Part shown: one piece after another, positions 24,771 to 33,407 of the stretch | Numbering within the stretch: the stretch's first letter is position 1 | How the letters are laid out: every line of letters begins with the position of its first letter | NCBI RefSeq assembly: GCF_031928785.1 | Contig: NZ_JARQAL010000002.1 | Direction: 5' to 3' (one strand) | Length of the DNA stretch: 64,000 nucleotides | Source: Enterococcus_C asini_A | GTDB taxonomy: Bacteria; Bacillota; Bacilli; Lactobacillales; Enterococcaceae | Program-made: the position numbers and the translations under genes | Notes under the pieces: model-generated | Seen by the model: only the letters and a program-made list of their open reading frames with translations | What the model was told of the DNA's origin: nothing | Database searches by the model: none

Positions 24771-25757
24771 ATGATGAACAAAAAAAATGATGCCTTTATA
24801 CAAGCCCATCCCGGGATAAATTTTTTATACTACGCACTGGTGTTAGGAATCAGTATGTTTTGTTTGCATCCAGTAATTTTACTGTTGTCTTTAGGCAGTG
24901 GGTTTGCCTATGGCGTGCGGCTGAAAGGCTGGCGAAGTATGGGCAGTTTATTTGGTAAGTTTTTGCTACCGGGGATGATTGTGGTGGCTTTGGTCAATCC
25001 AGCTTTTAATCACTACGGGGTGACCCCGTTACTTTATTTAGAAAATGGGAATGCTATCACTTTAGAAGCGATTGTTTATGGTGTGGCATTAGCACTGGTT
25101 TTAGGGGTGAGTCTAACTTGGTTTAGTACTTATAATCTGGTGATGACCAGTGATAAATTTATTTATCTTTTTGGCAAAATCATTCCCGCAAGCTCCCTGA
25201 TTCTTTCCATGGTTTTTCGCTTTGTGCCGAAATTTCAGAACCAGCTGAAATTAGTTCGCAATGGACAAAAAAGTATTGGCCGAGATATGCACAACGGCCG
25301 CTGGTGGCAAAAGATTAAATATGGAGTGACCACCTTTTCGATTATGATCACTTGGGCGCTGGAAAATGCCATTGAGACCGCGGATTCCATGAAAGCTCGG
25401 GGCTATGGTTTAAAAGGGCGGACGGCTTTTGCTATTTATTGCTTTGATTTTAGAGATGGCTTTTTACTTGGTTGGTTAGTCGTGACCAGTGGTGCATTTT
25501 TCTTAAGTTGGGCTAAGGGCAGTCTTTACATCAGTTATAATCCTCAGCTGATTCTGAAAGGTTGGCCGGTAACGTTTGGTAGCGGACTTGGATTTTTGGC
25601 TTTCTTTTGTTTGGCCAATCTGCCTTTGTTTTTAGGACTATATGAAGACTATCAATGGCACAAATTGACCAAAAAGGCGGACCATAGCGTAACCGTTCCT
25701 TATTATTTTTCAACTGGAGGCCTTTGTGATGACACTAGTAACGATGGAAAACTTTGA
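24771..25757 (+). CDS. ECF transporter transmembrane subunit EcfT (CbiQ-like)
   Basis: This 328-residue membrane protein has five or more helices and the EcfT coupling motif ADSMKARGYGLKGR (about residues 205-218), the A-R-G signature that contacts the ATPases. It provides the scaffold between substrate subunit and ATPase pair in energy-coupling-factor vitamin importers. It follows the lipoprotein by 35 nt and overlaps the ATPase gene by 29 nt. The ATG-ATG at 24771 has only a weak SD, so translational coupling is possible. Housekeeping group-II ECF modules normally lie near ribosomal genes. This dedicated copy therefore suggests a group-I, substrate-specific transporter. Confidence 0.9.
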   Translation: MMNKKNDAFIQAHPGINFLYYALVLGISMFCLHPVILLLSLGSGFAYGVRLKGWRSMGSLFGKFLLPGMIVVALVNPAFNHYGVTPLLYLENGNAITLEAIVYGVALALVLGVSLTWFSTYNLVMTSDKFIYLFGKIIPASSLILSMVFRFVPKFQNQLKLVRNGQKSIGRDMHNGRWWQKIKYGVTTFSIMITWALENAIETADSMKARGYGLKGRTAFAIYCFDFRDGFLLGWLVVTSGAFFLSWAKGSLYISYNPQLILKGWPVTFGSGLGFLAFFCLANLPLFLGLYEDYQWHKLTKKADHSVTVPYYFSTGGLCDDTSNDGKL

Positions 25758-27411
25758 TTTTTATTATCCGGAAGCAAAAACTGCCACTTTAAAAGATCTT
25801 TCCTTAACCATTGAAGCGGGTAGCTTTAATGTGTTATTCGGTAAAAGTGGCAGTGGTAAAACCACACTTTTACGGCAGTTTAAACCCGTTTTAGCGCCTT
25901 ACGGAAAAGCTTTTGGACAAATTTTATTTGACCAAAAACCTTTAGATCAGTTGAATGCTCGTCAACAAGCTAGCCAAATTGGTTTTGTTTTGCAAAATCC
26001 CGATAATCAAATTGTCACCGATAAAGTTTGGCATGAATTGGCATTTGGCTTAGAAAGCTTAGGTTATGACACTCCTACCATTCGGTTGCGGGTAGCGGAG
26101 ATGGCTTCCTATTTTGGCATTCAACACTGGTTTGAAAAAGATGTGCGCGAGCTTTCTGGGGGCCAAAAGCAATTGTTAAATTTAGCCAGCATTATGGCCT
26201 TACATCCGCAATTATTGATTTTAGATGAGCCGACTTCGCAACTGGATCCCATTGCTGCCAGTGATTTTTTGGAAACTCTTCAAAAAATCAACCGGGAAAT
26301 TGGCACAACCATTTTAATGACAGAACACCGTTTGCAAGATGTTTTACCCATGGCCGACCAAGTTTTACTAATGGATCAAGGACGTTTAGTTGCCGCAGCA
26401 CCCCCAAAAGAAATCGGACACCAATTGCAAACCAGTCAAGGAGATCTCTTTGTGGCTATGCCAGCTCCCATGCAGATTGCCGCAGCTTTTACTCCTGAAA
26501 ACTTACCTTTAACGGTGAGAGAAGGGCGCAATTGGCTTAGTGAATTTTCCCTAAGTCCTTTAAAAAAAGCCGCTGAACAGCCCCAAAAGAGAAAAGATAC
26601 GATGATTGAAGTAAAAGATCTGTGGTTTCGTTACGAGAAAACAGAGGCTGATGTGATCAAAGGAATGTCACTGAAAGTTGCCAAAGGAGAGTTTTTTGCT
26701 TTAGTCGGTGGCAATGGTACCGGTAAAAGTACCAGTTTGTCTTTAATCAGTCGGGTGCACCGACCTTATCGGGGAAAGATTAAACTGGCCGGGCGTACAT
26801 TAAACAAATACAGTGATCAAGAGTTGTACCGTAATTTTTTAGGCGTCTTGCCACAAAACCCTCAAAGTTTGTTTGTGAAAAAAACGGTTTTAGAAGATCT
26901 TTTTGAAGTCATTGATGGCCCTAAAGAACAAAAAAGCGCCGCTTACCAAGCATCCATGAGAAAAGATCAAGCAGTAGCAGGAATTTTAGAGCTGACCCAG
27001 TTAACCGAGTTGGTAGATCGCCATCCTTATGATTTAAGTGGTGGGGAACAGCAACGCTTAGCCTTAGCAAAAATTTTATTGCTACGGCCGCAGATTTTAC
27101 TTTTAGATGAACCGACAAAAGGTTTGGATGATTTTTATAAAGCCCAATTAGGTGAAATCTTACTTCAGTTGAAAGCACAAGGAGTAACGATTTTGATGGT
27201 TTCCCATGATGTGGAGTTTGTGGCGAAATTTGCTGACAGCTGTGGTTTATTCTTTAATGGCAGCGTCGTCTCTAGTAAATCAGCCCGGGATTTCTTTGCG
27301 GGCAATAGTTTTTATACCACCGCGGCCAATCGCATGGCCCGCAACTATTTTCCAGATGCAGTGACTGTAGAGGATGTGATTGAATGTCTCAAAAAACAAA
27401 GGATTTCTTAA
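25729..27411 (+). CDS. Fused ECF transporter ATPase (EcfA-EcfA')
   Basis: This 560-residue protein contains two complete ABC ATPase domains in one chain. Domain 1: Walker A FGKSGSGKTTL (about 38), signature LSGGQKQLL (about 144), Walker B LLILDEPTSQLD (about 162). Domain 2 starts near residue 288: Walker A VGGNGTGKSTS (about 327), signature LSGGEQQRLAL (about 437), Walker B ILLLDEPTKGLDD (about 455). Both halves look catalytically complete. Fusion of the two ATPases is common in dedicated group-I ECF systems. I chose ATG 25729 (GGAGG 8 nt upstream). GTG 25726 is the alternative. It energises the EcfT/EcfS pair encoded on either side. Confidence 0.92.
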   Translation: MTLVTMENFDFYYPEAKTATLKDLSLTIEAGSFNVLFGKSGSGKTTLLRQFKPVLAPYGKAFGQILFDQKPLDQLNARQQASQIGFVLQNPDNQIVTDKVWHELAFGLESLGYDTPTIRLRVAEMASYFGIQHWFEKDVRELSGGQKQLLNLASIMALHPQLLILDEPTSQLDPIAASDFLETLQKINREIGTTILMTEHRLQDVLPMADQVLLMDQGRLVAAAPPKEIGHQLQTSQGDLFVAMPAPMQIAAAFTPENLPLTVREGRNWLSEFSLSPLKKAAEQPQKRKDTMIEVKDLWFRYEKTEADVIKGMSLKVAKGEFFALVGGNGTGKSTSLSLISRVHRPYRGKIKLAGRTLNKYSDQELYRNFLGVLPQNPQSLFVKKTVLEDLFEVIDGPKEQKSAAYQASMRKDQAVAGILELTQLTELVDRHPYDLSGGEQQRLALAKILLLRPQILLLDEPTKGLDDFYKAQLGEILLQLKAQGVTILMVSHDVEFVAKFADSCGLFFNGSVVSSKSARDFFAGNSFYTTAANRMARNYFPDAVTVEDVIECLKKQRIS

Positions 27412-28226
27412 ACGATTTTTACCAAGATCACAAATTCTCCGCTAGCTCACCTACTTTTCAAAAGACGACAAAAAGAAGGGATGAGGAGAGTGAAATCGAG
27501 GAAATTTGGCAAACCCCAGTGAAGCAAAAAAAAATTAGCCGCCGGACGAAAGTGGCATTGTTTATTTTGTTTTTATTAGTTCCGGCAGTGATCTTTTTTG
27601 GCATGAAAATTGGTGATCGGCATTATTTGGTAATCAGTTTGCTTTTACTCGTTTTGGCGATGTTGCCTTTTTTTATGATTTTTGAAGATCGCAAGCCTCA
27701 AGCGAGGGAATTGATTGTGATTGCGGTTTTAGTAGCCATTGCAGTAGCCAGTCGAGGCGCCTTTTTCATGTTGCCTCAGTTTAAACCGGTGGCTGCCATT
27801 GTGATTATTAGTGGGGTGGCCTTTGGAGCGGAAGCCGGTTTTTTAGTAGGCTGTTTAACCGCTTTGGTTTCCAATATTTTCTTTAGTCAAGGGCCCTGGA
27901 CACCTTGGCAAATGTTTGCTTTTGGCATGATTGGTTTTGTGGCTGGGCTGTTTTATCGACTAGGTTGGTTAAAAGCGACACGCACTTCATTGTGTGTCTT
28001 TGGTTTTTTTAGCATTTTCTTTATTTATGGTTTGATCATGAACCCTGCGTCTTTGTTGATGTTTACTTCAGTGATTAACGTGCAAGCGTTGATTGCGGTC
28101 TTTATCTCAGGCGCCCCTATGGATTTAATCCATGCCATTTCCACGGTGATTTTTCTAGGGCTGTTAGCCAAGCCTTTCTTGGAAAAACTAGCACGAATTA
28201 AAAAGAAATACGGTTTGGTGGAATAA
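27384..28226 (+). CDS. ECF transporter S component, probably cobalamin/corrinoid-specific (CbrT-like)
   Basis: This 280-residue protein has six membrane helices from about residue 58. The ECF-S features are AVASRGAFFMLPQFKPVAAIVIISGVAFG (an A-x-x-x-A-type EcfT contact followed by the substrate-binding helices), the FLVGCLTALVSNIFFSQGPWTPWQMFA loop, and helices ending near 265. The LPQFKP...GPWTPWQM pattern is that of the S proteins that accompany cobalamin riboswitches, such as CbrT of Lactobacillus. A charged cytosolic N-terminal extension of ~57 residues precedes helix 1, which is unusual for this family. The gene overlaps the ATPase gene by 28 nt and is the last of the riboswitch operon, with a terminator behind. 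Confidence 0.85.
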   Translation: MSQKTKDFLNDFYQDHKFSASSPTFQKTTKRRDEESEIEEIWQTPVKQKKISRRTKVALFILFLLVPAVIFFGMKIGDRHYLVISLLLLVLAMLPFFMIFEDRKPQARELIVIAVLVAIAVASRGAFFMLPQFKPVAAIVIISGVAFGAEAGFLVGCLTALVSNIFFSQGPWTPWQMFAFGMIGFVAGLFYRLGWLKATRTSLCVFGFFSIFFIYGLIMNPASLLMFTSVINVQALIAVFISGAPMDLIHAISTVIFLGLLAKPFLEKLARIKKKYGLVE

Positions 28227-28261
28227 AGTGAGGGTTTTTATCTGTTAAAGATTTTTGGTAA

Positions 28262-28303
28262 AAAAAGGAGTGCTGGTGAATTTTCACCAACACTCCTTTT
28301 CCA
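28262..28303. terminator. Terminator of B12 operon (bidirectional)
   Basis: Stem AAGGAGTGCTGGTGAA / TTCACCAACACTCCTT with A and T runs, between the EcfS gene and the convergent GyrI-like gene. Confidence 0.92.
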
Positions 28304-28305
28304 TT

Positions 28306-28939
28306 TCAATTCTTCTCAGCTGCTACAAAATAGCGTAAAATCGTCTTCGCTTTTTCTGGAGCAGTTTTGCGTACATCGGTTAAATAGATTTCCCGATGAT
28401 GAAAGCCCCGGCGCAAAAGTCCCTGTTCTGCCACAAGCTGGTTCATTTTCGCAAAGCTTTCCGGCTCGGTATCAAAGAGGCCTTTGTGGAGAATTTGCAC
28501 AGAAGGGCCATCGGTAATCTCGATTAGTTGCACCTCATCTAAATAGGGATGAGGCTTTTTAGCTTTCGCGGTATCTCGGGCAGCTTCAACCCATTCTTCA
28601 GTCACAAAATCTGGTTGCCGCAACATGATTTGATAAGTAAAAGAAGACTTGTCCGTTAAATCTTTAGGGTTAGTGGTACTCCACAAGCCTTCTAAAGGAA
28701 AGACCGTGTAATCTTCAAAGGGATAGTGGGCTTGCCAGTCCATAGATTGGGCCATTTTTTTTGAAGTTCATTTTTATCGGGTAAGCTAAAGCGTACAGTG
28801 CGCTCACGTGTGTGGCAAAGTCTGCTTCGTTGGGATCACCAGCACCTTCAATCATTAAAAAACGCTGTTTGGGAATTGTTACGTATTCCGCTTTGGTTTT
28901 TGCTTTATAAGGCTCATGTTTGCGCCATTCATATTTCAT
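28306..28939 (-). pseudogene. GyrI-like small-molecule-binding protein, frameshifted at an A8 run
   Basis: Two frames together make one GyrI-like domain protein of ~210 residues. The N-terminal half (start ATG 28939, MKYEWRKHEPYKAKT ... ALAYPIKMNFKK) runs out of frame. The C-terminal half (MAQSMDWQAHYPFEDY ... YFVAAEKN, ending 28306) continues in the +1-shifted frame. The break is at eight A (coding strand, near 28755-28762). Seven A would restore NFKKMAQSMDW. Full-length homologues are typical of the DUF-GyrI class that binds hydrophobic cations. The start overlaps the FAH-family stop by 4 nt (ATGA). It may be a real mutation, a sequencing error or slippage. Confidence 0.75.
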
Positions 28940-29847
28940 TTGTTTTCTCCTTTTGCATTGACCGTGTGGGAACCGATGGTAATCGTTAACGAACCGATAT
29001 CACTGATTTCACATTCTACTTTGTCGCCAGTTTTCAACCAAGCGGGCTTTTCCATACCTAATGCCACACCAGCAGGAGTTCCGGTAGCGATAATATCACC
29101 GGGATAAAGGGTCATACCAGCAGAAAGAGTAGCAATGATTTCCGGTACTTTTGTGATCATTTCATCTGTGGAAGCATTTTGACGGATTTCCCCATTTACT
29201 TTACAAGTGACTTGATGAGGTTTTGTGATATCAAAGGCATCTTTGGTGACAATCCAAGGACCCATTGCGCTATAACCGTCTAAAGATTTGCCTTTGAGCC
29301 ATTGTTGGTGGCGTCGTTGAAGTTGGCGTGAGGAAAAATCGTTAAAGACACTATAGCCAAATACATAATCTAGGGCGGTTTCTGTTGAGACGTCTTTGGC
29401 TTCTTTGCCGATAATCACCGCAAGTTCTGCCTCGTAATCCAAATGAGAATCCAGGTCAAAGCGAGGCGTTAAGTATGCCTGATCTCCTAAAAGATAGGCT
29501 GCGCGTTTGCTAAAAAAGACTGGGGGATTTTGGCGGGCAGCTTCAGTAGTTAACACACGACCAGTCTCCACTGCATGGGCGGCATAATTCACCCCGACAC
29601 ATAAAATCTCTTGGCGTCGGCGGTCAATTGGCGACAATAACTGCACACTGGACAATGGCATTCCTTTTGTGGTTGTAAAAGGCAATGGGTCTTGTAGTTT
29701 GGCTAATTCTGCTGCTGTTCCATTTTCCAAAAAGTCTACTAAATCTTTGTAGTTGCTCTTTAACCAGTCATTGACTGCATAAACTTGTTCATTTTGGATG
29801 AAACCTAAAAATGTCTGCTGGTCTTTTTGACAGTGAACAAAACGCAT
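28936..29847 (-). CDS. Fumarylacetoacetate hydrolase (FAH) family protein
   Basis: This 303-residue protein has the FAH catalytic core: CVGVNYAAHAVE (about 89), HLDYEAELAVIIGKEAKDV (metal-binding E-x-E, about 148-166), VFNDFSSRQLQ (about 181) and MTLYPGDIIATGTPAGVALG (about 243-262). Family members hydrolyse or isomerise acylpyruvates and 2-hydroxyhepta-dienedioate-like compounds, or decarboxylate oxaloacetate. The substrate here is unknown. SD GGAGGG precedes ATG 29847. It is the first gene of a two-gene operon with the frameshifted GyrI-like gene. It is transcribed divergently from the cysteine desulfurase. Confidence 0.88.
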   Translation of the reverse strand: MRFVHCQKDQQTFLGFIQNEQVYAVNDWLKSNYKDLVDFLENGTAAELAKLQDPLPFTTTKGMPLSSVQLLSPIDRRRQEILCVGVNYAAHAVETGRVLTTEAARQNPPVFFSKRAAYLLGDQAYLTPRFDLDSHLDYEAELAVIIGKEAKDVSTETALDYVFGYSVFNDFSSRQLQRRHQQWLKGKSLDGYSAMGPWIVTKDAFDITKPHQVTCKVNGEIRQNASTDEMITKVPEIIATLSAGMTLYPGDIIATGTPAGVALGMEKPAWLKTGDKVECEISDIGSLTITIGSHTVNAKGENK

Positions 29848-29939
29848 AAAATCCCTCCAAAGTGAGAACTGTCTGGCTCCCGATTTTTCTTTATTATAGC
29901 ATTTTGCTGAGGAGAATAAGGCAAGTCAGCCGGCTTTTC

Positions 29940-29968
29940 TTGCTTGGAGGCAAAACAGAGTATATAAT
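29940..29968 (+). promoter_or_regulatory. Promoter of cysteine desulfurase-thiI operon
   Basis: TTGCTT (29940-29945), 17-nt spacer, TATAAT (29963-29968), 61 nt before the start codon. Confidence 0.8.
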
Positions 29969-30029
29969 GAGAAAGAATTTTTTTGACCACTGAAGGTTAC
30001 ATACATATAGTAGTAGAAAGGATAACCAA

Positions 30030-31169
30030 ATGATTTATTTTGATAATAGTGCCACCACGCCCATCCATCCCCAAGCTTTAGATACATACGTGAAGACTAG
30101 CCAGCGGATTATCGGCAATCCAGCGAGCCTGCATGACTTGGGCAACCAAGCCAATCGCTTGTTGCAACAAGCGAGAAAACAAATTGCCGAATTACTGCAA
30201 GTAGGCCATCATGAAATCTGGTTCACTTCTGGAGGGACAGAAGGGGACAATTGGGTCATTAAAGGCACGGCTTTAGCCAAAAAACAATACGGCAATCACT
30301 TGATTATTTCTGCCGTGGAACATCCCGCTGTTCGAAAAGCAGCCTTCGAATTAGAAGCACTAGGCTTTGAAATCAGCATTGCCCCGGTGGATAAGCAAGG
30401 CTTTGTAGATGTTGCCGCTCTTGCCAAACTGATTAAAAAAGAAACGATTTTGGTTTCTGTCATGGCAGTGAATAACGAAATCGGTGCCATGCAACCGATT
30501 CAAGCAATCTCTGAAGTTTTAGAAAGTCATCCTAAGATTCATTTTCATGTGGATGCGGTGCAAGCCATTACCAAAGTTCCCCAAGACAAATGGCTGACGT
30601 CTCGAGTGGATTTTGCCACATTTTCCGCTCATAAATTTCATGGACCTCGAGGCGTGGGCTTTATTTATTGGAAAGAAGGTCGTAAATTGACCCCGCTTTT
30701 AAGTGGTGGCGGCCAAGAAGACAATCGTCGCAGTGGTACGGAAAATGTGCCGGGAATTGTGGCTATGGCTAAAGCATTGCGATTAAGTCTGGCAAAAAAA
30801 ACAGAACGCCCAGAACACGTGGCTACGCTGAAGAAGTATTTACAAGAAGCACTAGCTAAAACCCCTCAAGTGACGATATTTTCCGGGGAAACAGACTTTG
30901 CACCTCATATTTTGACCTTTGGCTTTAAAGGAATCCGAGGAGAAGTCATGGTTCACGCCTTGGAAGAAAAGCAGATTTACACCTCTACTACCAGCGCTTG
31001 TTCCAGTCGCAGCAAGACAGCTAGTTCCACACTAGGCGCCATGGCAGTCCCAGAAGAAGTAGCCACTTCAGCGGTACGAATTTCGCTAGATGAAAGCAAT
31101 ACTATGGCGGAAGTGGAACAGTTTTTAATCATCTTCCGGCAGTTGGCGGAAAAATTCGCTAAAATTTAA
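30030..31169 (+). CDS. Cysteine desulfurase (NifS/IscS family), ThiI partner
   Basis: This 379-residue PLP enzyme takes sulfur from cysteine to give a protein-bound persulfide and alanine. It begins MIYFDNSATTPIHP and binds PLP through Lys in TFSAHKFHGPRG (about residue 202). The catalytic Cys lies in TSACSSRSKTASS (about 325), with the long flexible loop of class I (IscS-like) enzymes. It is 24 nt upstream of thiI, the arrangement known for Bacillus NifZ, which supplies sulfur specifically for 4-thiouridine in tRNA. A broader role in thiamine or Fe-S assembly cannot be excluded. Confidence 0.92.
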   Translation: MIYFDNSATTPIHPQALDTYVKTSQRIIGNPASLHDLGNQANRLLQQARKQIAELLQVGHHEIWFTSGGTEGDNWVIKGTALAKKQYGNHLIISAVEHPAVRKAAFELEALGFEISIAPVDKQGFVDVAALAKLIKKETILVSVMAVNNEIGAMQPIQAISEVLESHPKIHFHVDAVQAITKVPQDKWLTSRVDFATFSAHKFHGPRGVGFIYWKEGRKLTPLLSGGGQEDNRRSGTENVPGIVAMAKALRLSLAKKTERPEHVATLKKYLQEALAKTPQVTIFSGETDFAPHILTFGFKGIRGEVMVHALEEKQIYTSTTSACSSRSKTASSTLGAMAVPEEVATSAVRISLDESNTMAEVEQFLIIFRQLAEKFAKI

Positions 31170-31193
31170 TTTAGATAAAAGGAGCAGTTCACA

Positions 31194-32411
31194 ATGAACT
31201 TAAATTATACGGAAATTATGGTGCGCTATGGGGAACTTTCCACTAAAGGAAAAAACCGCCGCAGTTTTATCATGCGCCTTGCAGAAAATGTTAAAGGGGC
31301 TTTAGCAGCTTTTCCTGATGTCACCGTGAAAGGCGACCGGGACCGGATGCATCTGTATCTCAATGGTACCGATAGCCAGCCGGTTATGGAACGGTTGACC
31401 AAGGTCTTTGGCATTCAAAACTTTTCTCCTAGTATCCGGGTGGAAAAAGACTTAGATGTGATTATTGCCACGGTGCAAGAATTGATGAAGAGCATTTATA
31501 CCGGTAGCGAAACCTTTAAAATCACCGCCAAGCGCAGTGACCACGATTTTGTGCAAACTTCAGATGAGTTAAACCAAACATTAGGTTCAGCAGTCTTTCA
31601 AGTTTTACCAAGTATTAAAGCCCAAATGAAACGGCCAGATATTAATTTGCGGGTGGAAATTCGTCAAAATGGCGCTTACCTGTCCTATGAAACCATTCAA
31701 GGAGCCGGTGGCCTTCCTGTTGGCACTAGTGGGCGGGGCATGCTGATGCTCTCAGGCGGGATTGATTCGCCAGTGGCTGGTTATTTAGCCATGAAACGAG
31801 GCGTGGAAATCGAAGCAGTGCATTTTGCCTCACCGCCTTACACCAGTGAACAAGCTTTGCAAAAAGCCAAGGATTTAACTGAAAAATTGACACCTTATGT
31901 GGGCAAGATTCAATTTATCGAAGTACCGTTTACGGAAATTCAAGAAGAAATCAAAAAACACGTGCCTCAAGGGTATTGGATGACCATTACCCGCCGCATG
32001 ATGTTGCGCTTAACGGATTTAATCCGGGACATGCGCCGAGGTTTAGTGATTATCAATGGGGAATCTTTGGGACAAGTGGCGTCTCAAACCCTGCAATCCA
32101 TGGTGGCGATTAATGAAGTTACCACCACACCGATTATCCGTCCGGTGGTAACTATGGATAAGTTGGAAATCATCGACATCGCTCAAGCCATTGATACCTT
32201 TGAATTAGCCATTCAACCCTTTGAAGACTGCTGTACGATTTTTGCTCCGCCTCAACCAAAGACTCGTCCAAGTTTAGAAAAAGTGCAATACTACGAAAAA
32301 CGTTTGGATATTGAAGGGATGATGGCCCGTTCATTGGCTGATTTACGTATTTCGGAAATCATTCCCGGACAAAACAGTCACCAAGAAGCGGAATTTGCCG
32401 ATCTATTATAA
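31194..32411 (+). CDS. thiI: tRNA 4-thiouridine synthase ThiI
   Basis: This 405-residue enzyme introduces 4-thiouridine at position 8 of tRNA, using ATP and persulfide sulfur. The THUMP domain covers about residues 60-165. The PP-loop adenylation motif MLSGGIDSPVAG is near residue 184. The C-terminal rhodanese domain of the E. coli form is absent, as usual in Firmicutes, where the sulfur comes straight from the partner desulfurase encoded upstream. SD AAGGAGC precedes ATG 31194. A terminator follows at 32427. Confidence 0.95.
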   Translation: MNLNYTEIMVRYGELSTKGKNRRSFIMRLAENVKGALAAFPDVTVKGDRDRMHLYLNGTDSQPVMERLTKVFGIQNFSPSIRVEKDLDVIIATVQELMKSIYTGSETFKITAKRSDHDFVQTSDELNQTLGSAVFQVLPSIKAQMKRPDINLRVEIRQNGAYLSYETIQGAGGLPVGTSGRGMLMLSGGIDSPVAGYLAMKRGVEIEAVHFASPPYTSEQALQKAKDLTEKLTPYVGKIQFIEVPFTEIQEEIKKHVPQGYWMTITRRMMLRLTDLIRDMRRGLVIINGESLGQVASQTLQSMVAINEVTTTPIIRPVVTMDKLEIIDIAQAIDTFELAIQPFEDCCTIFAPPQPKTRPSLEKVQYYEKRLDIEGMMARSLADLRISEIIPGQNSHQEAEFADLL

Positions 32412-32426
32412 ATTGTAATAGCACTA

Positions 32427-32466
32427 CCGCCAAAACCTCATAATGGGCTTTGGCGGTTTTTTGGCT
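32427..32466 (+). terminator. Terminator of thiI
   Basis: Stem ACCGCCAAA ... TTTGGCGGT with TTTTTT. Confidence 0.88.
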
Positions 32467-32520
32467 TTAGAACGGTCTTTTCACAGCTTTTAATAGGGAG
32501 CACTTGGGGGATGAAAACTA

Positions 32521-32549
32521 TTGCGTGATGGATAGGTACGTGATACACT
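32521..32549 (+). promoter_or_regulatory. Promoter of rex
   Basis: TTGCGT (32521-32526), 17-nt spacer, TACACT (32544-32549). Confidence 0.65.
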
Positions 32550-32582
32550 AACTATGTGAAAAAACGAACAAAGGAGTCTCCT

Positions 32583-33233
32583 ATGGTTGATGAATTAAAT
32601 TTAAAAAACGTACCTAAAGCTACGGCTAAGCGCCTGCCGTTGTATTTACGTTATCTGAACATGCTCCAAGACTCCGGGGTGACCCGGATTAAATCCAAAG
32701 AATTCAGCGAGATTACTCAAATTCCTTCGGCCACCATTCGCCGGGATTTCTCTCATTTAGGTGAATTAGGCCGTAGCGGGTATGGCTATGACGTGGCTTA
32801 TTTGATTGAAGTTTTCAATCAGATTTTAAATACCGATGAAGAAAAACGGATTGTTTTGGTAGGCTTTGGTAATCTGGGGAAAGCCTTAGCGAAAAATAAT
32901 TTTCGCCGCAATAGCAATTTGAATATTATGGCGGTTTTTGATGATAATCCTGAAGTTTATGGGCAAGAAATTGACGGCTATCTCGTGCATCCTATGAGTG
33001 ATTTGCAAGAAGTGGTGGCAGAGTTAGGCAGTACGGTGGCGATTTCTACCGTGCCCAGTCAATATTCCCAAGACGCTGTGGATCAAATTGTGGATGCGGG
33101 CATTACGGCGATTCTAAATTTTGCTCCTGATCGAGTGGAAGTGCCAAATAACGTTCACGTACAATACATTGATTTGACCACGGAGTTGCAGACGTTGATT
33201 TTTTTTGATCAAAATTATCAGAAAAAAGCCTAA
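32583..33233 (+). CDS. rex: Redox-sensing transcriptional repressor Rex
   Basis: This 216-residue repressor senses the NADH/NAD+ ratio and controls fermentation and respiration genes. The N-terminal winged helix contains KSKEFSEITQIPSATIRRDFSHLGELG (DNA recognition helix, about residues 37-63). The Rossmann domain begins RIVLVGFGNLGKAL (about 92), and the C-terminal domain-swap helix LIFFDQNYQ follows. The start ATG 32583 has AAAGGAG 6 nt upstream. An upstream GTG at 32556 would add nine residues but lacks an SD. It lies between thiI and the T-box of valS as a single-gene unit. The following 140 nt holds only a weak long-range repeat (CTTTCATCA/TGATGAAAG). Confidence 0.95.
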   Translation: MVDELNLKNVPKATAKRLPLYLRYLNMLQDSGVTRIKSKEFSEITQIPSATIRRDFSHLGELGRSGYGYDVAYLIEVFNQILNTDEEKRIVLVGFGNLGKALAKNNFRRNSNLNIMAVFDDNPEVYGQEIDGYLVHPMSDLQEVVAELGSTVAISTVPSQYSQDAVDQIVDAGITAILNFAPDRVEVPNNVHVQYIDLTTELQTLIFFDQNYQKKA

Positions 33234-33372
33234 TGTAGAGCTGAAATCAGACTTTCTTATCCCAACACAAGTCACAGCTTTCATCATCCAGTGTACCGAT
33301 GAAACTTCAATACCAACTCTTTGATGAAAGACGGCCACGCTTTTTTGTCCGATTTACAAAGGGTGTAGCAGT

Positions 33373-33401
33373 TTGACTTTCAGAAATTTCCATTGTAGAA
33401 T
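33373..33401 (+). promoter_or_regulatory. Promoter of T-box/valS
   Basis: TTGACT (33373-33378), 17-nt spacer, TAGAAT (33396-33401). Transcription should start near 33408, giving a ~250-nt leader. Confidence 0.82.
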
Positions 33402-33407
33402 AAGTCA

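Noticed and set aside
29040..29110. Plus-strand frames opposite the FAH gene
   Set aside because: They are antisense to a clear FAH-family coding sequence and have no SD.
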